Shown here in pieces: positions 1-5,777 of a DNA stretch of 5,777 nucleotides. Source of the stretch: Candidatus Merdenecus merdavium (GTDB taxonomy: Bacteria > Bacillota > Clostridia > Lachnospirales > Lachnospiraceae); NCBI GenBank assembly GCA_018715425.1, contig DVLR01000312.1, positions 1-5,777 on the forward strand, in the 5' to 3' direction. The notes below the pieces were generated by a model. The model saw only the letters and a list, made by a program, of their open reading frames with translations, had not been told where the DNA came from and ran no database searches. How positions within the stretch are numbered: position 1 is the first letter of the stretch; every line of letters begins with the position of its first letter. A program made the translations under genes and the position numbers.

Positions 1-1299
1 CTATCAAAAAAAGGTGAGCCATTTGCAAACTCGATGGAAGATGCCTCTTTTAGAATTAATAATCCGTCGCTTTTGGAGGATGCAGTTTCAATTATTGACA
101 GTATATACTTAGAAATTGAAAAGCAAGAAGAGCTAGATAACCAATATTTTCAGGATATTCAGGGGGATGTTTACGAGCATCTTTTAAAGCAAACAAGTGA
201 AGCTGGTAAAAACGGGCAATTTCGGACACCGAGACATATTATTCAAATGATGATGGAATTATTGAATCCAGATATCGATGGCAAAATTTGTGATCTAGCT
301 TGTGGATCTGGTGGCTTTTTAGTTGGTGCTTATCAATATATTATTACAAAATATTCTGAAGAAACTCTTTTGGATGATAATGGTTTGCCAAAAGGTACGG
401 ATGGTAGTAAATTGACGAATTCACAAAAGAAGCTTTTAACAGAAAATCTTTTTTATGGTTTCGACATTGACCAAACGATGGTTCGTATTGGTATTATGAA
501 TCTTATGATGCATGGTATAACTAAACCAAAAATAACACATCTAGATACCTTATCTTCTGATTACGAAAATCATGAAGGCGATAGGCCTTCCGAACGGTAC
601 AAGTATATTCTTGCAAACCCGCCATTTACTGGGAAAATAAATAGCCTCACGGTTAGTGAGAATCTAGATAGAGTTTATCCTCCAAAAAAAGACAAAGACG
701 GTCATAGAGAAAAACAAACCGTTCAATCAGAGCTACTATTCTTAGAGCGTATTATTTATATGCTTGAAGAGAATGGTAAGGCAGCAGTAATTGTTCCAGA
801 AGGATTACTATTCAATTCTGGAAGTGCTTACAGAGATATCCGCAAAATATTAATGACTGATTGTGAACTTGAAGGTGTTATTTCTTTGCCAGAAGGAGTA
901 TTTATGCCCTATACAAATGTCAAAACTTCAATTTTGATTTTTACTAAACGGAAACTAAGAAACGATACACCACAAGCCATTGATGTTTGGTTTTATGGAA
1001 TGAAATCAGATGGCTATTCTTTAGATGTAAATAGGCGTAGATTAAAAAACAAGCCTTTACCGACGCTAATTGCAGAATGGAACAAGCCAATCCCAAAAAG
1101 AAGTACCAACAGAGAGTTACAACATTTTACGGTACCCTACTCAGAGATCATGGCTAATGGTTATGAACTGAACTTCAATTTATATCAGGATTTCGTTTAT
1201 GAACCTCAGAACTACAGGGCTCCCCAGGTGATATTAGACCAATTGTCCGAATTAGAAAATGAAATTTTAAAAGGGCTGGAAAACATCAAATTGAGATAA
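1..1299 (+). CDS. hsdM: Type I restriction-modification DNA methyltransferase subunit HsdM, N-terminus cut by window edge
   Basis: This is the adenine-N6 methyltransferase subunit of a type I restriction-modification system; with HsdS it forms the enzyme that methylates and so protects host DNA. The frame is open from base 1, so 432 codons are visible and the ATG at 34 is probably internal: HsdM proteins usually have about 480-530 residues, with an N-terminal helical domain that is mostly missing here. Numbering from base 1, the GQF-TP motif is at residues 72-77, the S-adenosylmethionine-binding motif I (DLACGSGGF) at 98-106, and the catalytic motif IV (NPPF) at 206-209, bases 616-627. The order I then IV is that of gamma-class N6-adenine enzymes. 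The C-terminal end (about residues 405-432) is a charged, leucine-rich helix of the kind that packs on HsdS. The stop codon overlaps the hsdS start by one base (TAATG). Family assignment is very secure; the true start lies upstream. Confidence 0.96.
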   Translation, partial: LSKKGEPFANSMEDASFRINNPSLLEDAVSIIDSIYLEIEKQEELDNQYFQDIQGDVYEHLLKQTSEAGKNGQFRTPRHIIQMMMELLNPDIDGKICDLACGSGGFLVGAYQYIITKYSEETLLDDNGLPKGTDGSKLTNSQKKLLTENLFYGFDIDQTMVRIGIMNLMMHGITKPKITHLDTLSSDYENHEGDRPSERYKYILANPPFTGKINSLTVSENLDRVYPPKKDKDGHREKQTVQSELLFLERIIYMLEENGKAAVIVPEGLLFNSGSAYRDIRKILMTDCELEGVISLPEGVFMPYTNVKTSILIFTKRKLRNDTPQAIDVWFYGMKSDGYSLDVNRRRLKNKPLPTLIAEWNKPIPKRSTNRELQHFTVPYSEIMANGYELNFNLYQDFVYEPQNYRAPQVILDQLSELENEILKGLENIKLR

Positions 1300-1301
1300 T
1301 G
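1297..1301 (+). promoter_or_regulatory. TAATG stop/start junction between hsdM and hsdS
   Basis: The hsdM stop TAA (1297-1299) shares its last A with the hsdS start ATG (1299-1301). No good ribosome binding site lies in the 15 bases before it (only GAGA at 1293-1296). The arrangement implies that ribosomes ending hsdM restart on hsdS, keeping the two subunits in proportion. Confidence 0.8.
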
Positions 1302-2747
1302 AAGAAATACGCATTAAGAGATATTTGTTATATTCAAAGTGGTGGCACACCTGATAGGTCTATATCCGAATATTACAATTCACCGGATATCCCATGGGCA
1401 AAAGTCGGAGATTTAGAGGATGGAAAGACGATTGTGAAAACTAAAGAGTCCATCAGCTATAAAGGATTAAAGTCAATTGGCAATAGGATATTCGAAAAAA
1501 ATACAGTGATGCTTGCTCTTTACGGCTCCACCTTAGGAAAAACTTGTATGAGCGGGATTAAGTTGTCTTGCAACCAAGCGGTGTTGGGGATAACAAGTAA
1601 AGATGATAATATTTTAGACAATACCTATTTGAAATATTGGTTTGATTTTAATAAAGAAAGGATTGCATTTAGGCAGAAAGGAGGTGCACAAAAGAACCTC
1701 AATGCAAATTATATAAAGAATTTAGAAATTGTTCTTCCAACAGTAATGGAGCAGAAGTTAGCAGTACATTTACTGCAAAATATTCAATCCCTAATTGAAA
1801 AACGGAAGAAGACTTTAAATATAATCGAAGAATATATTAATTCTATATTTTATCATTTTTTTGGAGATCCAGTTATCAACGAAAAAAAATGGAAAAAAGA
1901 AAAGTTGATTGACATAGTAAATAATAAGTCTATATCTTACGGTGTTGTTAAATCTGGGTTAGATATAGAAGGTGGCGTGCCTATAGTCAGACCAATAGAT
2001 CTACAAGGAAAATATCTTCATAAAAAAGGGTTGAAAACTATTTCTCCTGAAATTTCAAATCAATTCAAAAGAACCATTTTAAAAGGAGATGAGCTTTTGA
2101 TTTCAGTTAGAGGAAGTATTGGGGCTCTTTCCTTAATTGATAGTGAGTTAAAAAACGCAAATGTATCAAGAGGTATAATTCCATTACAATTTGAATCTCT
2201 AAAGATAAGAGCTTTTTATTACTACCTATTCAGACAAGAAAACATTCAATCACTTTTACACAAAAAAGCTAGAGGTATAGGTTTAAAGCAGATTAACACT
2301 ATAGACCTTAAGAATTTAGAAGTTCTTAAAATAGAAGATGAAAATTATTTAGATGTATTTTACGAGTTCACCCTTAAAGGAGATGTACAACGAAGATTTC
2401 TTGAACGTTCATTGGAGGTGCTCCTGGAGCTATTTCAATCTACATTATCTAAACTGTTTGTTAATCCTGATACAAATCATAATGATCCTATCAATGAGCT
2501 TATGTTTGATGAGATCAATCTTGAGCTGTTTTTGAATAATATTAACGCTTCCGATTTTCAAACAGAAGAGCAATATTCACATGAGATCGAAAAATTATTC
2601 GAAATATTGGAGCGAACACAAAATCTTAATGAACAGGATGAAAGTTTTAAGAAGGGTATTATTCAAAGATTGAAACAATCAAAAATTATTCTTGAAGTTA
2701 ACAGGGAATATAAAAATCGTTTACTAGATGAAGCTATTACGTCTTAA
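1299..2747 (+). CDS. hsdS: Type I restriction-modification specificity subunit HsdS with an extended C-terminal tail
   Basis: HsdS selects the bipartite DNA target of the type I enzyme and bridges two HsdM subunits. The 482 residues show the usual double layout. Target-recognition domain 1 covers about 1-147 (GGTPDRS at 15-21, IPWAKVGDL at 31-39, GGAQKNLNANYIKNL at 128-142). A conserved helix follows at about 150-190, starting with EQKLAVHLL. Domain 2 covers about 195-347 (IVRPIDLQG at 229-237, LLISVRGSIGAL at 266-277, ARGIGLKQIN at 324-333). The second conserved helix, about 350-388, ends in LFQSTLSKLF. Both domains look intact. Unusual is the acidic, helical tail from about 391 to 482, which is not part of the minimal HsdS plan. 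There is no clear Shine-Dalgarno site; the start sits on the hsdM stop, so translation is probably coupled. The last 20 bases overlap the ATPase gene. Target sequence cannot be read from the protein. Confidence 0.95.
   Translation: MKKYALRDICYIQSGGTPDRSISEYYNSPDIPWAKVGDLEDGKTIVKTKESISYKGLKSIGNRIFEKNTVMLALYGSTLGKTCMSGIKLSCNQAVLGITSKDDNILDNTYLKYWFDFNKERIAFRQKGGAQKNLNANYIKNLEIVLPTVMEQKLAVHLLQNIQSLIEKRKKTLNIIEEYINSIFYHFFGDPVINEKKWKKEKLIDIVNNKSISYGVVKSGLDIEGGVPIVRPIDLQGKYLHKKGLKTISPEISNQFKRTILKGDELLISVRGSIGALSLIDSELKNANVSRGIIPLQFESLKIRAFYYYLFRQENIQSLLHKKARGIGLKQINTIDLKNLEVLKIEDENYLDVFYEFTLKGDVQRRFLERSLEVLLELFQSTLSKLFVNPDTNHNDPINELMFDEINLELFLNNINASDFQTEEQYSHEIEKLFEILERTQNLNEQDESFKKGIIQRLKQSKIILEVNREYKNRLLDEAITS
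2728..2747 (+). promoter_or_regulatory. 20-base overlap of the hsdS end and the ATPase start
   Basis: The ATPase ATG (2728-2730) lies inside hsdS in another frame, and hsdS stops at 2745-2747. The nearest purine-rich stretch, CAGGGA near 2702-2707, is too far from the ATG to act as a normal Shine-Dalgarno site. Translational coupling to hsdS is therefore the simplest reading, and there is no room for a separate promoter outside coding sequence. Confidence 0.65.
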
Positions 2748-4386
2748 ACTTAACACAGATTTCGGAAGTTTAAAAGAGAATTTCCAAATCAATTTCAGGC
2801 TTCCTTTCATAGAGAAAGATGCAGCAGTTATTGATTGGGATGAGTTCAGTCCATTTTGCTTTGCGGGACTTAATGGTAGCGGCAAATCGAATGTTTTGGA
2901 AGCCCTAGCAAATATATTTTATCATCTGGAGGGTTGTGTAAATATTAAGCAGCCAGAAAACTTCAAAACTTTTTTTGAAGGACATAATTCAAGACCTGAT
3001 GCTTATGAACTCGAATACTATATAGTACCAAACATTGGCATTCCATATGAATTGGAAAACACAGTAAAGGTGCTTATTAAAAAAGAAATAAATGAATTAC
3101 CTGAGCTCTTTTACAAACCATATCCATTCACTGATATTGAAGACATTCCTGTAACCATCCTTGCTAATAAGAAAAGCATTTTTCCTGCGGAGGCTAAAAA
3201 ATACCTACCAGAGCTTGTGATTGGATATTCATCAGGTGAAAACGAAATTTTAAGTATTCCTTTCTTAAAAACAAGACTAATACATTATGATGAGTATTTG
3301 GAAGCTCTTGTGAGAAACTATGAATATAAGGAGCCCGAAAGTAATATGATATATATTGACTATGAGATGAGTCAAGCTGTTTTACTTTCAAATTTCCTTT
3401 TTCAGAAAAAAGAGGTACTAAAACCAATAAATGATCACCTGAATATCATTGATATTGTAAGGTTTCGTATGAATCTAAACTTGCATATCGAAGGAGAACA
3501 TCGGATTTTAGATCAGTTTCAAGATACTATTCTTGCTTTCAAAAACTGTGCGACAGCAGTATTTGAAAGCAAGGATAAATTGTTACTTGACTTTTGGATA
3601 AACGACGATACTAAAGCTGCATTCCGAGAAAATTTTAATGGTGATATCTTCAAATTGTTTCGCGCTTTTCAGGTTTTATATACCTTAAACTATCGGACAA
3701 TACCGTCAAGTATAAAATCTGATGTTTACCAATCAAAAGGTTTTTACACAGATGGGAAAGTCCCTGTGCCTGCACCCGAAGATAATGTATTCTTTTTTCT
3801 AGATTACCGCATTCAGAAATTGCGACGAGAAACTAATGAAGTATCAAACTTGCTTTTGAAGAACTTATCTGATGGCGAACAGCAATTTCTGCATTCAATG
3901 GGTATTTGCCTAATGCTAAAAAGCAGGAGCGCTTTATTACTATTGGATGAGCCTGAAACACATTTCAATCCAGACTGGCGATCAAAGTTTATTAGCACAA
4001 TAAAAGGGAGCTTAGAAGCAGCAGGTAATAATAATTTGATGATGGATCTTTTAATAACCTCTCACTCACCATTCATTGTTTCAGATTGTAAAAGAGAAAA
4101 AGTTTTTGTTTTAGAAGGTCAAAGCGTTAGCAATCCAAAGATTAATACATTTGGGACATCGGTAAACATTATAACAGAGGAGGTCTTTAAAAAGAAAGAG
4201 TCTATATCAGATTTACCAATTAAGGAAATAGCAGATATCAAAGCGTTACCCCTTGATACTTTAGAACATATTGAATATGCAAAAAATGCAGCTCGGATTT
4301 TGGGAGAGTCAGTAGAAAAAGTTCTTTTGTTTAGAGAATTATTATTAAAAGAAAAAGAGTTAAGGAATAATGATACGAAGTTATAA
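2728..4386 (+). CDS. ABC/SMC-like AAA ATPase linked to the type I restriction operon, PtuA-like partner of the HNH protein
   Basis: A cytosolic P-loop ATPase of 552 residues, of the SMC/RecF/ABC-like group used by many phage-defence systems. The N-terminus (MKLLRLKL, then a strand ending INF at 21-23) is the typical first strand pair and supports this start. Walker A is GLNGSGKS at 47-54 (bases 2866-2889). The ABC signature is LSDGEQ at 380-385, Walker B is LLLLDEPE at 403-410 with catalytic E408, and the switch histidine lies in TSHSPF at 444-449. A second signature-like SSGENE is at 168-173. About 320 residues separate Walker A from the signature, probably a helical dimerisation insert. There is no TOPRIM acid motif and no CxxC zinc hook, so it is not an OLD nuclease or RloC. 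It overlaps hsdS by 20 bases and the HNH gene by 17. The neighbouring HNH protein suggests a Septu PtuA role: an ATPase scaffold that controls the nuclease. It also resembles the ATPases described as restriction system-associated. Exact subfamily is inferred. Confidence 0.88.
   Translation: MKLLRLKLNTDFGSLKENFQINFRLPFIEKDAAVIDWDEFSPFCFAGLNGSGKSNVLEALANIFYHLEGCVNIKQPENFKTFFEGHNSRPDAYELEYYIVPNIGIPYELENTVKVLIKKEINELPELFYKPYPFTDIEDIPVTILANKKSIFPAEAKKYLPELVIGYSSGENEILSIPFLKTRLIHYDEYLEALVRNYEYKEPESNMIYIDYEMSQAVLLSNFLFQKKEVLKPINDHLNIIDIVRFRMNLNLHIEGEHRILDQFQDTILAFKNCATAVFESKDKLLLDFWINDDTKAAFRENFNGDIFKLFRAFQVLYTLNYRTIPSSIKSDVYQSKGFYTDGKVPVPAPEDNVFFFLDYRIQKLRRETNEVSNLLLKNLSDGEQQFLHSMGICLMLKSRSALLLLDEPETHFNPDWRSKFISTIKGSLEAAGNNNLMMDLLITSHSPFIVSDCKREKVFVLEGQSVSNPKINTFGTSVNIITEEVFKKKESISDLPIKEIADIKALPLDTLEHIEYAKNAARILGESVEKVLLFRELLLKEKELRNNDTKL
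4362..4386 (+). promoter_or_regulatory. Purine-rich site and 17-base overlap at the ATPase/HNH junction
   Basis: AAGGA (4362-4366) is followed three bases later by the HNH start ATG at 4370. The spacing is shorter than the usual five to nine bases for a Shine-Dalgarno site. The ATPase ends at 4386, giving a 17-base overlap. This ties expression of the nuclease to that of the ATPase, as expected for a toxic effector and its controller. Confidence 0.55.
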
Positions 4387-5422
4387 ATATGAAAATTCAG
4401 CGGTTCAACTAAAGCTCCATGATTTAATTTTATCTTTCTTCGACAGAATCGAAAATGAAACTGGCGAATTTGATGACTCATTCTTTAGTACTGATTTACT
4501 TTACCTAGCTAACAGGCATCCTAAGATATTAAAAGCTCCATGTATCACTATATATAATTCAATGAGGTCATGGAGCCAACAAGACCGAAGTAATTTTTGT
4601 TTGCAAATTAGGGACAGCAATAATATTGAAAGTATATGTGCTGGAAATATTTTACCAAAAAGATTAGTTCGAAATGCAAATGGGATATTAAAAGTTTTAC
4701 GTGATCTTTTTCTCAATTTGTATAAGCAGGTCTTAGATGGAGATGCTTTTAATACCAGATTTACTACTAAACTCAGAGATCACTTTGATAGTTTTAGCAA
4801 ATTGAATCCGAGCATTACCTTGTGTCCAATTTGCGGAATTGGAGAATTGAAAAAGCACCAAGATGTAACCAGAGACCAATATGACCATTATTTACCTCAA
4901 TCTATATACCCCTTATCCTCGGTTAATTTCAAAAATCTTGTACCAACTTGTAAGGAATGTAATTCTTTAGATGTTAAAGCTGAGAAAGATATCGTCGCTC
5001 TCGCCTCTAATAAAAAGCTCTTCTTTCCTTATGATAGTTCACACAAAGGCATCACTGTGAGTTTTTACATAGCTGTTGATCACATGAATGTGGAAGATAT
5101 TGTCTGGGGAATTACGTACACTAATCCTGATAACAAGATTGATGAAGTGACTTCTTGGAAGGAAATATATGATATTGACAACAGGTATCAGGGATTTGTA
5201 AAGGCGAGAATAGAAAAATGGTATAGACATTTTTGGGACTACATGACTAGTTCAAATTTAGCTTTCCTAGACGATACTCTAAAAACTCTAACTTATCAGC
5301 AGTTTTTAGAGTTGGATGAAGAAAGCTATTTGAATTTTATAAGACGTCCTGCATTAAATGGTTTTCTGTCAGGATCGTTATTGGCTCAAGCAGAAATTCA
5401 AGCCAAGCATTATTCAATCTAG
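4370..5422 (+). CDS. HNH endonuclease, PtuB-like effector of the ATPase/HNH pair
   Basis: A 350-residue protein with a central HNH nuclease core, likely the DNA- or RNA-cutting effector controlled by the preceding ATPase. The core has a zinc-knuckle pair C152/C155 (CPIC) and C194/C197 (CKEC). The DH pair is D172-H173 in YDHYLP, and the metal/fold asparagines are N189 (NLVP) and N198 (ECN). The YDHYLP...YP...NLVP.C..CN pattern is that of HNH proteins in Septu-type systems. About 145 mostly helical residues precede the core and about 145 follow it, making it longer than the short PtuB proteins I recall. Those flanks are not recognised and may bind the ATPase. No signal peptide or membrane segment is seen. 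The start overlaps the ATPase end by 17 bases; a purine-rich AAGGA lies only a few bases before the ATG, so coupled translation is likely. It is the last gene of the operon. HNH identity is firm; the PtuB role is inferred from motif and context. Confidence 0.88.
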   Translation: MIRSYKYENSAVQLKLHDLILSFFDRIENETGEFDDSFFSTDLLYLANRHPKILKAPCITIYNSMRSWSQQDRSNFCLQIRDSNNIESICAGNILPKRLVRNANGILKVLRDLFLNLYKQVLDGDAFNTRFTTKLRDHFDSFSKLNPSITLCPICGIGELKKHQDVTRDQYDHYLPQSIYPLSSVNFKNLVPTCKECNSLDVKAEKDIVALASNKKLFFPYDSSHKGITVSFYIAVDHMNVEDIVWGITYTNPDNKIDEVTSWKEIYDIDNRYQGFVKARIEKWYRHFWDYMTSSNLAFLDDTLKTLTYQQFLELDEESYLNFIRRPALNGFLSGSLLAQAEIQAKHYSI

Positions 5423-5450
5423 TATCCAAAATATGCAATTGCTTCTTAAA

Positions 5451-5465
5451 GAGATCGGTGATCTC
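5451..5465. repeat. Small perfect inverted repeat after the HNH gene
   Basis: GAGATC and GATCTC form a six-base perfect inverted repeat around GGT, starting 28 bases after the HNH stop. No T-run follows, so it is not an intrinsic terminator by itself. It could be a minor RNA hairpin protecting the 3' end of the message, or chance. Confidence 0.4.
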
Positions 5466-5620
5466 GAAAACGAAGCTAAAAATTCTCGATATTTCAACAG
5501 GATTTATTGCTTTTTGGTACTTGTAAGCTTAATGTGCTTTATTTGATTAATCTTGTCTATGTCTAAATCGTTTTGATATGAGTAGTCTCTTAATTGATTT
5601 AATCGCCTTAAATCTTCCAG

Positions 5621-5655
5621 TAAAGAGTTCGAGTTTTGTACCAGTGGGTTCACTA
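5621..5655 (+). other. Possible tRNA 3'-end remnant (attachment-site-like)
   Basis: AGAGTTCGAGTTTTGT contains GTTCGAG, the hallmark of a tRNA T-loop, and is followed by about ten bases that could be an acceptor 3' strand, then by a strong terminator. The T-stem around the loop pairs poorly (it needs G-U pairs and has one mismatch), and I found no matching 5' acceptor strand in the preceding 80 bases. A whole tRNA is therefore not present. A decayed or recombined tRNA end, as left by integration of a mobile element, is possible but weakly supported. Confidence 0.25.
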
Positions 5656-5657
5656 AG

Positions 5658-5691
5658 AAAAAGGCATATAGTTGTTACTATGTGCCTTTTT
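5658..5691. terminator. Strong Rho-independent terminator, probably bidirectional
   Basis: The stem AAAAAGGCATATAGT (5658-5672) pairs along all 15 bases with ACTATGTGCCTTTTT (5677-5691), with one G-U pair and a four-base loop TGTT. The A-run on one side and T-run on the other let it stop transcription from both directions. It is the first strong terminator after the HNH gene, about 235 bases beyond its stop. It may end the defence operon, the transcript of a neighbour on the other strand, or be the old terminator of a tRNA gene. Confidence 0.88.
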
Positions 5692-5777
5692 GCATTTATA
5701 AGCCTTATTTCAACGAATATGGGAAAATTGCAATTTGGGATTTTCTTATAGTCTAAATCTTACTTTTTACTTGTTTT

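Larger units (their letters stand above)
5423..5777. other. Intergenic tail downstream of the operon, no convincing gene
   Basis: About 355 AT-rich bases follow the HNH stop. The only open stretch of note would start at ATG 5433 and give 37 residues ending in a hydrophobic run (about 5505-5543). It has no clear ribosome binding site and I do not call it a gene. The region holds a 15-base palindrome (5451-5465), a tRNA-3'-end-like stretch (5621-5655) and a hairpin terminator (5658-5691). The last 86 bases show nothing recognisable. No start of hsdR or of an integrase is visible. Confidence 0.7.

Noticed and set aside
34..1299. ATG at 34 as the true hsdM start
   Set aside because: The frame is open back to base 1 and the protein would lack most of the N-terminal helical domain of HsdM; no ribosome binding site at normal spacing supports it. 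The gene is most likely cut by the window edge.
2353..2535. 60-residue + strand frame inside hsdS
   Set aside because: It overlaps the conserved helix and tail of HsdS in another frame, has odd composition and shows no domain.
2728..4386. ATPase as an OLD-family nuclease, PARIS AriA, or RloC/PrrC anticodon nuclease
   Set aside because: The C-terminal part after the switch histidine is only about 100 residues with no TOPRIM acid pair; the string VFVLEGQSV looks slightly TOPRIM-like but is better read as the last strand of the ATPase fold. No zinc-hook CxxC is present, and the partner is an HNH protein rather than a TOPRIM protein. RloC and PrrC carry their nuclease in the same chain, and I see no such domain.
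4119..4481. 120-residue open frame on the - strand
   Set aside because: It lies wholly across the ATPase/HNH coding region, which has clear motifs on the + strand, and its translation shows no recognisable domain. It is a shadow frame.
5621..5655. A complete tRNA gene
   Set aside because: Only a T-loop-like string is seen. No 5' acceptor strand, D-arm or anticodon arm could be paired in the upstream 80 bases.
5561..5759. Nine-base direct repeat GTCTAAATC at 5561-5569 and 5751-5759
   Set aside because: A nine-base match in AT-rich intergenic DNA is easily due to chance, there are no further copies nearby, and the spacing matches no known element.
1..5777. CRISPR array, retron RNA/reverse transcriptase, transposase or integrase
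   Set aside because: No regularly spaced repeats, no reverse transcriptase frame and no recombinase or transposase motifs are present. The ATPase/HNH pair is therefore not part of a retron within this window.

Overview
The window holds the 3' part of a defence operon in an AT-rich bacterium. All four genes run on the + strand in one chain of overlapping reading frames: a type I DNA methyltransferase subunit (hsdM, cut by the left edge), its specificity subunit (hsdS), an ABC/SMC-like AAA ATPase, and an HNH nuclease. I estimate by eye that about one third of the bases are G+C. Strong Shine-Dalgarno sites are missing before most starts. This, with the protein style, suggests Bacteroidota (for example a Sphingobacteriia or Flavobacteriia member), but that is an inference and not proven by any marker in the window.

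Layout: 1-1299 hsdM (no start visible), 1299-2747 hsdS (joined to hsdM by a TAATG stop/start), 2728-4386 ATPase (starts 20 bases inside hsdS), 4370-5422 HNH protein (starts 17 bases inside the ATPase gene). From 5423 to 5777 there is no convincing gene. This tail holds a small perfect palindrome (5451-5465), a short stretch resembling the 3' end of a tRNA (5621-5655), and a strong hairpin terminator (5658-5691).

How the genes may work together: HsdM and HsdS form the modification enzyme of a type I restriction-modification system, which methylates adenine at a bipartite target chosen by the two target-recognition domains of HsdS. The motor/nuclease subunit HsdR is not in the window and nothing downstream encodes it, so it lies upstream of base 1 or is absent. 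The ATPase plus HNH pair has the architecture of the Septu (PtuA/PtuB) defence module, also found as a retron effector. Its overlap with hsdS suggests that the two systems are expressed together, either as two defence layers or as a guard that acts when restriction is blocked. The ATPase also resembles the 'restriction system-associated AAA ATPase' proteins known from type I loci.

The points most worth a second look are the fusion of a Septu-like pair to a type I modification operon, the roughly 90-residue tail on HsdS after its second conserved helix, the second signature-like motif in the ATPase, and the possible tRNA remnant with terminator at the right end, which could mark the border of a genomic island.
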